From contig OX578137.1 in NCBI GenBank assembly GCA_951213105.1, positions 60,648,736 through 60,712,735 of the forward strand: a stretch of DNA of 64,000 nucleotides, read 5' to 3'. Positions within the stretch are counted from its first letter, which is position 1, and each line of letters starts with the position of its first letter. This DNA comes from Amaurobius ferox (lineage: Eukaryota; Arthropoda; Arachnida; Araneae; Amaurobiidae). The notes under the pieces are model-generated. The model was not told the DNA's origin. It saw nothing but the letters and a program-made list of their open reading frames with translations, and searched no databases. The position numbers and the translations under genes are program-made. Positions 24,059 through 34,374 of the stretch are shown one piece after another.

Positions 24059-24160
24059 CTGTATTTGCTGCGTTGTTTACTTCACTAACATCTTGATTGC
24101 TAGACTCGCCAGTCAAATTTTTTGAAGACTTATTTGTAAGGGGTTCACATGTTGTAGTGA
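24059..24160 (-). CDS. ~100-bp repeat exon
   Basis: A 102-bp copy, acceptor TTTCAG, donor GTAAT, phase 1-1, encoding TTTCEPLTNKSSKNLTGESS then NQDVSEVNNAANT. NLT sequon kept. Splicing and frame look functional. Confidence 0.75.
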
Positions 24161-24321
24161 CTGAAAAAAGAAGATTTAGTTTATTTACACGTTTCAAAGT
24201 AGACGTAATTTTTTCAAAAGTATGTCTTAACAATCACCACATATACACTTGTTGAATGTACAATCTGATATAAAAATGCAACACTCTTAAAGGAGAGTGC
24301 CTTTCCAAAAATATTTCATAC

Positions 24322-24426
24322 TAGAATTTGCTGTGTTGTTGGATTTTGTCACGTCTTCATTACTGGATTTATCAGTCAGATTTTTTGACGCAATGGATGT
24401 CAGGGCTTCTTCACATGTTGTGGTGT
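24322..24426 (-). CDS. ~100-bp repeat exon, 105-bp copy
   Basis: A 105-bp copy, acceptor CTAG, donor GTATG, phase 1-1, encoding TTTCEEALTSIASKNLTDKS then SNEDVTKSNNTANS. One codon longer than the majority in the N-terminal half. The last exon base is A rather than the usual G, which slightly weakens the donor and would change the split codon. Confidence 0.72.
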
Positions 24427-24605
24427 CTAGACAAAAAATAAACATTTTATTTATATCATTCAAATTAAACATAAAACTGTTTCCGAAAGGTAAAACTGTT
24501 GCCCCAAAATACATTTTTAGGGCAATTTGAAACTTACCACAATCTGACAATAAAAATGCAGTTGTTTGAGAGACAGAAGAGAGTTATTTTTGAAATATGT
24601 ATTAC

Positions 24606-24707
24606 CAGCATTTGTTGCGCCGTTGACTTAAGCCACATCTTCGTTACTGGAATCATCAGTTAAATTTTTGGACAAAATGGTTGTAAGGGCTTCACATGCT
24701 GTGGTAT
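24606..24707 (-). pseudogene. ~100-bp repeat exon with an in-frame stop
   Basis: Length (102 bp), acceptor (CTAG), donor (GTAAT) and phase are all normal. The translation is TTACEALTTILSKNLTDDSS NEDVA followed by TAA, where homologues have GAA. This is the first exon of the class in transcription order. If spliced in, it would end the protein before the rest of the array and the TIL modules; because it is symmetric, skipping it keeps the frame. Confidence 0.75.
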
Positions 24708-24714
24708 CTAGAAA

Positions 24715-25697
24715 AAAATCTGATGTGGGCAGCACATAACTTTCCTTATATAATGCAATGAATTTACTACTTTTACAGTTAAAAAAATGTTATTCTTATA
24801 GTAGATATTCTTTCCAAGATATTGAATTTTCGTCAATGAGTCGTCATTTTAATTGATTTAGCGTCATTTTTATCCGTTTGGCGAGATTTTCGTTAATTTG
24901 ACAACATTTAAAAATGTCGCCAAGTTGGCGACATTCTTCTAAATTCATCGCTAAAATCTCGCTAAGCGTTATGGACGGAGAAATAAGTTATTCTTACAAC
25001 GGATAAATGACTATTGGCGTTCAAAAACGAAAGCATTACTCAAAGTATATTTTCTCGTGAATGGAACAAGTTAGATCCACGAGAATGATGTCACTCAATT
25101 TATCGCATGATATTACAAATGAGAAATGAACATGTTTCTTAACAGTTAATATTTCTTTTTAATTTATGGGATTTTTTGAAAAATTTATTTTGAAAAATGT
25201 ACAATATCTCGAGAACGGTTCATGCTAGCTTTCTAAAGTTTATGTCAATCGTTTTCTAGGGAAAAATTACATAAGAAATGTCTATTTGGGTAACTTCATT
25301 AAAGGTTTTGATTTTTTGATGATTTTTTCAAAATTTCACTCGAAAATTTAGGGTAGTTCTGAACATTGGATTGTGTTTTAAAACAATAAGCTTCCAGTAT
25401 TCACGGATTGTGATTTTTGTACCAAATTTTATTCGAATCGCTCCATTAGTTCGTGAGATATCGTCTTCACAGACTCACTGACACACACACACACACACAC
25501 ACATACTTTCACACGCACACACACACACATACTTTCACACGCACACACACACACACACACACAAAGAAATCACTTCAAAAATGTTCGATTCGTGATCAGG
25601 GATGCTTAAAACGTGCTCTTCCGTCGAAAACTCGAATTCGAATTTTCGACCCCGTCACAATACTTTCCTTATACATTAAGTATATAAGGAAAGTAAA
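24715..25697 (+). repeat. ~0.95 kb repeat, copy 2 (most complete)
   Basis: It starts near CTGATGTGGGCAGCACATAA with CTTTCCTTATATAATG and ends in CTTTCCTTATACATT-AAGTATATAAGGAAAGT, so the termini carry an inverted AAGGAAAGT motif. The interior holds the palindromic TGTCGCCAAGTTGGCGACAT, GCGTTATGGACGGAGAAATA and a compound (CA)n block (about 25482-25563). No transposase; probably a non-autonomous DNA element. Confidence 0.75.
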
Positions 25698-26344
25698 AAT
25701 AATCACTTTCAAGTTTACTATATGATGCACGTTAAACACTAAAATCTTCACAAAGGTAAATATTGACAACTTTTCATTATCGATCCCATTTCAACATTTT
25801 CTTATACGTTACTATGTATGGTAGAGAAATAAAATATTTAAAAATTCGTGATAGTTGGAGGTTGAAAATTAAATCGTCATTGACAGATATTTTGCAATAA
25901 AAATCTTATATCTTATCATTTTGTTAAAATAAAATGCGTTGGACAGACATGCTTGACTTTGTTGGTGTGGCTGCTCTGACTTTTATGCCAAAGAAGAATT
26001 TTTTTTTTATCTACGAAATCAGTTGATACCGTTATGAATTTATTTTCTGCTGTGTTCTTAGAGAAGATTTTACCTTTTATCAATTTTTGAAGCAGTTTGA
26101 GCGATTTTAATGCAATATTTTTTTGCTCACAAATAAGAGATAACAGAGAAAACAAATAAAAGTAAGTATTAAAGAAGTACAATTTATTTTAATTCCGAAG
26201 GAGGCAAAAAATAATCCAAATACTCTTAGACGAAACAATCGGTAAATCATTAATTATCGAATTCGTCTTTCCAGAATTTTAGACAAAGACCTACCTGCCT
26301 CCCACTTGGGGGAGGAATAAAGTACTGATACAGCTGCCGGACTA
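25698..26344. other. Intron, nothing distinctive
   Basis: AT-rich, no exon or element ends recognised. Confidence 0.45.
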
Positions 26345-26960
26345 GTGCATTTTTCTCCCCAAGAACGAGCCAATGATAACGAAGTATGTGGATTATACGG
26401 CTTTAAAAATTGCTCCAATGATCTCTCTTTGGCGGGTTGGGCCTAAACAGTATGGTTTCTTGATGATTCCTACTTCCGAGAAATAATTAAGAGGGGGAAG
26501 TGTGTTGGCACTTATTAACGAAGGAAAGAAATCACCATTAATGAAGGAAGACTCGGAGTAGACATTAAGTGATGAACAGTTGACGAGTAGACTATAAAGC
26601 AGAAATAGCCAATCAAAGACACCTCATCAAAACCACGTGTAGGTAAGAGGTAAGAGGAACATCTTTCCCCCGAATTTTCAGCCAATAGAGTAAGTAGATG
26701 GATAATAAAATCAAAATTGTCGGTCCAAGGAATTATTTTATGTGGGTTGGGTCTAAATAGTAGGGTTTTGTGGATGATAGAATGAACTTCCTCTTTTGGA
26801 CTTCGGGTTTGTTGGTTCTCTGGTACTGACGAAGGGGATCCAGTGTATCCTCGAAGCAGCTGTATGCTGCAATATTGCATTATTTGTGCTTATATACGTT
26901 GTTCAAGTTTTTCCCAATCCTTCGCACAAAGTGTATTTTACTTATTGATTACATATTAAA
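26345..26960 (+). repeat. Repeat with CTGACGA...CGAAGC core
   Basis: The segment TTCCTCTTTTGGACTTCGGG...CTGACGAAGGGGATCCAG...TGTATGCTGC...TTTGTGCTTATATACGTTGT (about 26784-26930) matches the repeats at 34.6-34.9 kb. Upstream, a GGGTTGGGYCTAAAYAGTAKGGTT phrase occurs twice (26437 and 26742). The core resembles a hammerhead ribozyme seed but carries GAAGC instead of GAAAC here. Such motifs occur in Penelope-like retroelements; no reverse-transcriptase frame is visible. Confidence 0.5.
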
Positions 26961-26969
26961 TATCTAATA

Positions 26970-28150
26970 GTTCAAAATCGTTTATTATAGGGAGGTGCTT
27001 CACACCAAAATCTTGTAAATACGAAATGCGAGAAATACATACTTTGCGATAAGTCAGGGTAACTTTGGAGAAAGAGTAGATAGTTTGAAAGGCAGAAAGT
27101 ATACAATTTCAGTTTTCCCATTTTTGTTAATTTAGGGGTGGCGCACATGAAAACGTTCGATTTGTCGGATGAATGGAAAATTCCTCCTTTTAATTGAGAT
27201 AGAGACTTGCAATGTGATATACAGGTCAATTTTTTGATAAAATCCCGGTGAAAATCCAATCTTTAAAAACTGTTCATTATAGGAGAGAAAGAGGGGGGGG
27301 GGGGGGGTGCTCAATGCTAAAACGTTCGAAAGATGAAATGACAGAAACATTTCGCTGTAAGATAAAGATATAAAAATTTGGTGAAAGGGTAGATAGGTCG
27401 AAACGAAGAAAGTGTACAGTTTCAGTTTTCCAATATTTGCTATAATTGAGGCGTCGTACACTAAAATATTCGATTTGTCGAATAAATGAGAAGCTCCTTC
27501 TTTCAAGTGAGTTAGACCTTTGAAATTTGGTATCATGCTAATCGTTTAATAATCCTTCTCCCTGGAAAAAATCGAAATTTTCAAAAGTGTTCGTTTGAGG
27601 GGGGTCTTCACAAAAATGTTCGAATTATGAAATGATAGAAAAACGCACCTTGCTTTGATAAGGAGACTAAAAACTGATCCAAATGTAGATCATTTGATAC
27701 TAAGGGGAACAATTTCAGTTTTTCGACTCCAAAATGTCCGAAATATAAAATAATAGAAAAACTTACTTTTAAACTTGAAATTTGGTGCAAGAATAGATCA
27801 TTTGATAGTAAAAAGAAAGAACATTTCAGTTTTCAGAATTAGGGAATTTCTCCCCGCGCCAAAATGCTCTACGTGACAAAAAAATGCGAAACAATTTGTT
27901 TCAATTGAGATAGAGGTTTGGTATTTGGTATATGGATCAATCGTTAGATAACAACTTGGGTAAAATTCGAATTATTCTAAAATCGACATTTGAAAGGTCG
28001 TTCGAAACGAACATTTTCTTAAATACAGACTGTTTGGTAAAGGCTCTTTAACGTGGAATAAAGACTTACAATTTGATATCTGTTGAGATTTTTGGATATT
28101 TAGAAAGATAAAATGAGAATCTTACAATATTTGTTACTTTAGAGTTCTAT
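26970..28150. repeat. Diverged ~300-bp tandem repeats
   Basis: Three to four units share the order 'GTTCATTATAGGGAGG... CTTCACACCAAAATNTTC... GAAATG...AGAAAYACATACTTTGC... GTAGATAGTTTGAAAGGNAGAAAG...ACAATTTCAGTTTTCC... CACNAAAACGTTCGATTTGTC... TTGAGATAGAGACTTG'. Starts are near 26980, 27280, 27590 and 27840. Contains a poly-G run at 27294-27307. Indels throughout; no coding frame conserved. Confidence 0.65.
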
Positions 28151-29007
28151 ACACCAAAATGTTCAATTTGACGTATAAAGAAAAACAAACAGGAAAAAAC
28201 AGAAATTTTGATAGTTTTGATAGAGATATGAAATTCAGTGGACAATTCAATTATATGATTAAAAGCTCAGAAGAAATTAAAACGTTTACATTTGATAAAG
28301 CTGACGATATATTCCATAACTCTCATAATTTAACAAAATTTTAAACTTTTAAATATTCACAGTAATTGTATATTACTGTTCGAGATATGTTTATTGTGAG
28401 ACCGTTGATTTCCATCAGATAAATAGCTAGTTAAAAATTCTGGGATCTTAACTTTGGTCGCATTTGAATCACCTTACTTTAGAAAAGAAAAATTATTATA
28501 AATTATATTTAATGTTAATTTCTCGAAACTCATTTCAAGTTCAAGAGTTTTGAAAAGCTAGTTTTTAGAATCTACTAGATATATTTGTATATTTATAGTT
28601 TATATCATAAATATCTATTCAAATGCTGTTTTTGTTTTATATATAAAAATATAAATGGTTTTCAAGCTTTTTGAATGTCTTTTCCTGTTTAAGTATTTAT
28701 ATCCCTCTAACACGAAAAGCAAAATATAGAAATTTCAAAAATTTTATGAGTTGCATATTGTTAGTAGAAATTGTTTTGCTACTTAAAATATAAATTTTTA
28801 TCAGAAACTAAAGACTTATAAATTTGACCCATAAAGTTAATAAGGTTATTTATTTAAGGTAATCAGAGAAATATTTTTCCTTTAAAAATTTAATGAGAAA
28901 CCTTCAAATATTCCCAATCATGTTACATCTTCAAAGTCCCATTCCTGAATAATTTTTAATTACTTTCGTTCATGTTTGAATTCAAATATAAAATCATTTC
29001 ATTACTA
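28151..29007. other. Intron, nothing distinctive
   Basis: AT-rich sequence up to the Helitron-like 5' end. No supported feature. Confidence 0.5.
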
Positions 29008-30890
29008 TCTATATAATAAAAGGCAATGTCTGTGTGTGTGTCTGTCTGTGTGTCTGTCTTATACACTATACGTTTCGCGACCGCGCGTCGGAGAGCTACG
29101 AAATTTGGCAATCGGAGACCTGGGGGGGGGAGGGAAGGGGACACGTGAAAACCGATTTTTAAAATTTGAATTATTTTTTTTGTTATTTAATGTTTTATGC
29201 GATTTCGACCGTTTTTTGACATTTTTGCCCTTTTTTCTCCACGATGCAGACGTTGTAGAAAAAAACAAATCACACCATCGGAAAGAGCAGAGAATTTCGA
29301 GTAAAAATATATCAATTTCAACTCTACGTAAAAACCGATTTTTAAAATTTGAATTATTTTTTTTGTTATTTAATGTTTTATGCGATTTCGACCGTTTTTT
29401 GACATTTTTGCCCTTATTTCTCCACGATGCAGACGTTGTAGAAAAAAACAAATCACACCATCGGAAAGAGCAGAGAATTTCGAGTAAAAATATATCAATT
29501 TCAACTCTCAATTTCAATTTCTAATATTTTTTAAAGATTTTAAAACAAAAGTCACTTTTGGCTCAAAAAAACGATTTTTGGTTTTTAAATTCTCGCATAG
29601 TGAAAAGTACTCACAATTTCGACTAATAATTTACATTTTTAGAAAGCTGAAATATCTGGCATTCTTACAAGTCTAATTTTTCCAGAAATAATGAAAATTG
29701 CCTTCAGGATCGCAATTTTAAAGACGCCATGATTTTAAATTTGTCGGCTACCGGCTCAGTTCTTCAACGGCATTTTCCCCCCATCCGCAGTAGTTTCTTC
29801 CCCGTCTCCATGGAGACCGCGCTTTCGGTTTTAAATGAATTACGATCATAAGTGTTGTATACATCGGGCGAAATTATTATATTTATATGATATTTTAAAT
29901 GGATATTTTAAATAATTTAAATGATTGAATTATGGTGGTTTGAATTGTGGTGATGTATTTGAAATTATTATATTTATGGATTGGTGGAACGATATGGATG
30001 ATTTTTTGATTTCAAATGGATATTTTAATTTATGGATATTTTAATTTATAGATATTTTAAATGGATATTTTAATTTTATGGCTATTTTAAATGATAGAAC
30101 GATGGAACGAGGATGGTGGAATTAAGAGCCTAGCATATGGTCATTATAAATTTAAATTAGCGCGCGGGAAGTTAGCGCGCGAGAATTGCACTCGGTAGGC
30201 CTGGGTTCGATTCCCGCCACTGATGCGGAGTACGATCACCTTAAACATATGGGTCGATAATTCCTTCCGAGAGGTTGGTGGCAGGGAAAGGAGGGTACGG
30301 TCTCTGTGGATGCCTCCCCCACTGGGTCCTGGTCCAAATTGGGTGAATAAAAAGAAAGTTATGGAGATTGTCGCGGAGGGCGCGGTAGCCCAGTGGTTAG
30401 CGTGCGGGAATTTCACTCGGTAGGCCCGGGTTCGATTCCCTCCACTGACAAAACTGCTGCCGTGTTCACGCGGAGTACGATCACGTTAAACATGTGGGTC
30501 CGTAAGTCCTTCCGAGAGGTTGGTGGTAGAGGAAGGAGGGTACGGACCCTGTGGATGACTTTCCCACTGGGTTCCGGTCTAAATTGGGTGAATAAAAAGA
30601 AAGTTATGGAGATTGTCGCGAAGGCGCAGTAGCCCAGTGGAGTACGATCACGTTAAACATGTGGGACCGTAAGTCCTTCCGAGAGGTTGGTGGTAGGGGA
30701 AGGAGTGTACGGTCCCTGTGGATGCCTTCCCCACTGAGTTCCGGTCTAAATTGGGTGGCACTTCCTGGCCGTCCAAACAGTTACCTTACACCTTTCTGGT
30801 AGGTCGCGCCAGCGAGTTTGCAACGATCAGAATTTGCCACCGTCAGAATTTTCAAGGGTAGCGAACAGGCTGGTCGCCAAAGGCGGCTAG
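29008..30890 (+). mobile_element. Helitron-like element, copy 1
   Basis: It begins TCTATATAATAAAAGGCAAT after a host A and ends GCCAAAGGCGGCTAG before a host T, the TC...CTRR structure and A|T target of Helitrons. There are no terminal inverted repeats and no target duplication. A short CGCCAAAGGCG stem sits just before CTAG, closer to the end than is usual. The interior has a (TG)n/(TCTG)n tract at the 5' side, a 184-bp direct duplication starting at 29151 and 29335, and a SINE array near the 3' end. No Rep/helicase, so non-autonomous. Open frames on both strands in 29.0-29.5 kb come from the duplication and are not genes. Confidence 0.75.
30155..30806 (+). repeat. tRNA-headed SINE units in tandem inside the Helitron
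   Basis: Three units follow one another. Heads contain the A-box TAGCCCAGTGGTTAGCG and B-box GGTTCGATTCC; bodies contain GGAGTACGATCACSTTAAAC, CTTCCGAGAGGTTGGTGG and CACTGGGTYCYGGTCYAAAT. The units are joined by the linker GAATAAAAAGAAAGTTATGG-AGATTGTCGCG. The third lacks most of its head. Only the last keeps the family 3' end, CTTTCTGGTAGGTCG. This looks like multimerisation after a single insertion. Confidence 0.75.
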
Positions 30891-31015
30891 TAATATAATA
30901 TTATTAGGCTAGTACTGATTTTATTTATAATTTCTTCACTTAAATATTTTATGAATTTCATAAGTTTCCTTAGGGTAAAATATTTAGGCAAAAGAACTCT
31001 GAAAGTATTTCATAC

Positions 31016-31120
31016 CAGAGCTTGCTTCTGTAGTCTCATCGGCATTATTTTCACTCGTGGGTGAAACTGTCAAATTTCTTGGCGATAATGATGGCTCTTC
31101 TTCAGATTTTGTTGTGCACT
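31016..31120 (-). CDS. 105-bp repeat exon, copy 8 of 8
   Basis: Minus-strand exon, acceptor CCTTAG, donor GTATG, phase 1-1, 35 codons: CTTKSEEEPSLSPRNLTVSP then TSENNADETTEASS. All eight copies start C-T-T-K-S-E-E-E-P and carry an N-x-T sequon near residue 16. Acidic, Thr/Ser-rich, one Cys; likely glycosylated extracellular repeat. This copy is the most diverged (SLSP for SSST, SPT for AHT) and is nearest the 3' side of the array. Confidence 0.83.
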
Positions 31121-31477
31121 CTAAGGGAAAAAACATTTTTTATTTAATATAGGAGAACTAGATGTGAAATCAGTCATATAACAGGTTGCATAAAGTGATG
31201 TAACATATTTCTTTTCATCCGCCCGCCTGCATGGCTTCAGCGCTTAAAAATCCCGGACGCATGCAAAATACGTCCCCCTTCTGATCAATATTATTAATTA
31301 TAAGTATTTAGGCCTGTCCTAAAGTTAGGAAAACTTAACACTAGAAAATTGGACTGGAACTTTTTTTTGCTTAACAATGTTTTATTCTAAATTTCTGCAC
31401 TTAAATGTTTTATGAATTTCATAAATTTTCTTAGGGTAAAATATTTAGGCAAAAGAAGCTTTGAATGTATTTCATAC

Positions 31478-31582
31478 CAGAGCTTGCTTCTGTAGTCTCA
31501 TCTGCATTATTTTCACTCGTGTGTGCAACTGTCAAATTTATTGTCGATGACGATGGCTCTTCTTCAGATTTTGTTGTGCACT
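31478..31582 (-). CDS. 105-bp repeat exon, copy 7 of 8
   Basis: Same splice signals, length and phase as its neighbours. Variable block reads SSSTINLTVAHTSENNADET, so Arg/Gly before the sequon is Ile here. Frame intact. Confidence 0.83.
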
Positions 31583-31940
31583 CTAAGGGAAAAAAACATT
31601 TTTTATTTAATATAGGAGAACTAGATGTGAAATCAGTCATATAACAGGTTGCATAAAGTGATGTAACATATTTCTTTTCATCCGCCCGCTTGCATCGCTT
31701 CAGCGCTTAAATACCCCGGACACATGCAAAATATGTACCCCTTCTGATCAATATTATTAATTATAAGTATTTAGGCCTGTCCTAAAGTTAGGAAAACTTA
31801 ACACTAGAAAATTGGACTGGAACTTTTTTTTGCTTAACAATGTTTTATTCTAAATTTCTGCACTTAAATGTTTTATGAATTTCATAAATTTTCTTAGGGT
31901 AAAATATTTAGGCAAAAGAAGCTTTGAATGTATTTCATAC

Positions 31941-32045
31941 CAGAGCTTGCTTCTGTAGTCTCATCTCCATTATTTTCACTCGTGGGTGCAACTGTCAAAT
32001 TTCTTGTCGATGACGATGGCTCTTCTTCAGATTTTGTTGTGCACT
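31941..32045 (-). CDS. 105-bp repeat exon, copy 6 of 8
   Basis: Same boundaries as the other copies. Variable block SSSTRNLTVAPTSENNGDET: the only copy with Gly in place of Ala after NN. The intron after the acceptor side has the AAAAAAAGAGTTTTTATTTA variant shared with copy 4, indicating those two units are close relatives. Confidence 0.83.
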
Positions 32046-32407
32046 CTAAGGAAAAAAAGAGTTTTTATTTAATATAGGAGAACTAGAAGTGAAATCAGTC
32101 ATATTACAGGTTGCATAAAGTGATGCAACATATTTCTTTTCATCCTCCCGCCTGCATCGCTTCAGCGCTTAAAAACACCAGACACATGCAAAATACCCCT
32201 TCTGATCAATATTATTATTATAAGTATTTAGGCCTGTCCTAAAGTTAGGAAGTTAGGGAAACTTAATACTAGATAATTGGACTGCAACTTTTTGTTTGCT
32301 TAACAATGCTTTATTCTGTAATTTCTGCACTTAAATGTTTTATGAAATTCAAAAATTTTCTTAGGGTAAAATATTTAGGCCAAAGAAACTTTGAATGTAT
32401 TTCATAC

Positions 32408-32512
32408 CAGAGCTTGCTTCTGTAGTCTCATCTGCATTATTTTCACTCGTGTGTGCAACTGTCAAATTTCCTGTCGATGACGATGGCTCTTCTTCAGATT
32501 TTGTTGTGCACT
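32408..32512 (-). CDS. 105-bp repeat exon, copy 5 of 8
   Basis: Variable block SSSTGNLTVAHTSENNADET, identical in protein to copies 2 and 3. Splice signals and 105-bp length intact. Confidence 0.84.
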
Positions 32513-32871
32513 CTAAGGGAAAAAACATTTTTTATTTAATATAAGAGAACTAGATGTGAAATCAGTCATATAACAGGTTGCATAAAGTGATGTAACATAT
32601 TTCTTTTCATCCGCCCGCCTGCATGGCTTCAGCGCTTAAAAATCCCGGACGCATGTAAAATATGCCACCCTTCTGATCAATATTATTAATTATAAGTATT
32701 TAGGCCTGTCCTAAAGTTAGGGAAACTTAACACTAGAAAATTGGACTGCAACTTTTTGTTTGCTTAACAATGCTTTATTCTATAACTTCTGCACTTAAAT
32801 GTTTTATGAATTTCATAAATTTTCTTAGGGTAAAATATTTAGGCAAAAGAAACTTTGAATGTATTTCATAC

Positions 32872-32976
32872 CAGAGCTTGCTTCTGCAGTCTCATCTGCA
32901 TTATTTTCACTCGTGGGTGCAACTGTCAAATTTCTTGTCGATGACGATGGCTCTTCTTCAGATTTTGTTGTGCACT
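32872..32976 (-). CDS. 105-bp repeat exon, copy 4 of 8
   Basis: Variable block SSSTRNLTVAPTSENNADET, followed by AEASS where the other copies have TEASS. Its flanking intron matches that of copy 6 better than its immediate neighbours, suggesting two-unit duplication. Confidence 0.83.
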
Positions 32977-33341
32977 CTAAGGAAAAAAAGAGTTTTTATT
33001 TAATATAGGAGAACTAGAAGTGAAATCAGTCATATTACAGGTTGCATAAAGTGATGCAACATATTTCTTTTCATCCTCCCGCCTGCATCGCTTCAGCGCT
33101 TAAAAACACCAGACACATGCAAAATACCCCTTCTGATCAATATTATTATTATTATAAGTATTTTGGCCTGTCCTAAAGTTAGGAAGTTAGGGAAACTTAA
33201 CACTAGATAATTGGACTGCAACTTTTTGTTTGCTTAACAATGCTTTATTCTATAATTTCTTCACTTAAATGTTTTATGAATTTCATAAATTTTCTTAGGG
33301 TAAAATATTTAGGCAAAAGAAACTTTGAAAGTATTTCATAC

Positions 33342-33446
33342 CAGAGCTTGCTTCTGTAGTCTCATCTGCATTATTTTCACTCGTGTGTGCAACTGTCAAA
33401 TTTCCTGTCGATGACGATGGCTCTTCTTCAGATTTTGTTGTGCACT
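33342..33446 (-). CDS. 105-bp repeat exon, copy 3 of 8
   Basis: Variable block SSSTGNLTVAHTSENNADET. Intact frame and splice sites. Confidence 0.84.
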
Positions 33447-33805
33447 CTAAGGGAAAAAACATTTTTTATTTAATATAGGAGAACTAGATGTGAAATCAGT
33501 CCTATAACAGGTTGCATAAAGTGATGTAACATATTTCTTTTCATCCGTCCGCCTGCATCGTTTCAGCGCTTAAAAACCCCGGACACATGCAAAATATGTA
33601 CCCCTTCTGATCAATATTATTAATTATAAGTATTAAGGCCTGTCCTAAAGTTAGGGAAACTTAACACAAGAAAATTGGACTACAACTTTTTTTTTGCTTA
33701 ACAATGTTTTATTCTATAATTTCTGCACTTAAATGTTTTATGAATTTCAAAAATTTTCTTTGGGTAAAATATTTAGGCAAAAGAAACTTTGAATGTATTT
33801 CATAC

Positions 33806-33910
33806 CAGAGCTTGCTTCTGTAGTCTCATCTGCATTATTTTCACTCGTGTGTGCAACTGTCAAATTTCCTGTCGATGACGATGGCTCTTCTTCAGATTTT
33901 GTTGTGCACT
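33806..33910 (-). CDS. 105-bp repeat exon, copy 2 of 8
   Basis: Variable block SSSTGNLTVAHTSENNADET, same protein as copies 3 and 5. Intact frame and splice sites. Confidence 0.84.
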
Positions 33911-34269
33911 CTAAGGGAAAAAACATTTTTTATTTAATATAAGAGAACTAGATGTGAAATCAGTCATATAACAGGTTGCATAAAGTGATGTAACATATTT
34001 CATTTCATCCGCCCGCCTGCATGGCTTCAGCGCTTAAAAATCCCGGACGCATGTAAAATATGTCCCCCTTCTGATCAATATTATTAATTATAAGTATTTA
34101 GGCATGTCCTAAAGTTAGGGAAACTTAACACTAGAAAATTGGACTGCAACTTTTTGTTTGCTTAACAATGCTTTATTCTATAACTTCTGCACTTAAATGT
34201 TTTATGAATTTCATAAATTTTCTTAGGGCAAAATATTTAGGCAATAGAAATTTTGAAAGTATTTCATAC

Positions 34270-34374
34270 CAGTGCTTGCTTCTGTAGTCTCATCTGCATT
34301 ATTTTCACTCGTGTGTGCAATTGTCATATTTCTTGTCGATGACGATGGCTCTTCTTCAGATTTTGTTGTGCACT
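34270..34374 (-). CDS. 105-bp repeat exon, copy 1 of 8 (5'-most)
   Basis: Variable block SSSTRNMTIAHTSENNADET then TEAST. The sequon has changed from NLT to NMT but remains a valid N-x-T site, which suggests that the glycosylation site, not the exact residue, is kept. Intact frame and splice sites. Confidence 0.83.

Noticed and set aside
26515..26880. Minus-strand 121-codon frame
   Set aside because: Lies over the retroelement-like repeat; not conserved in the copy at 34.7 kb.
28976..29524. Overlapping 150-180 codon frames on both strands
   Set aside because: They span the 184-bp direct duplication inside a Helitron-like element; protein repeats mirror the DNA duplication and other element copies break the frames.
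30144..30632. Frames such as 'VRSLWMPPPLGPGPNWVN' on either strand
   Set aside because: Read-through of SINE units; the same peptides recur at every SINE copy and have no gene context.
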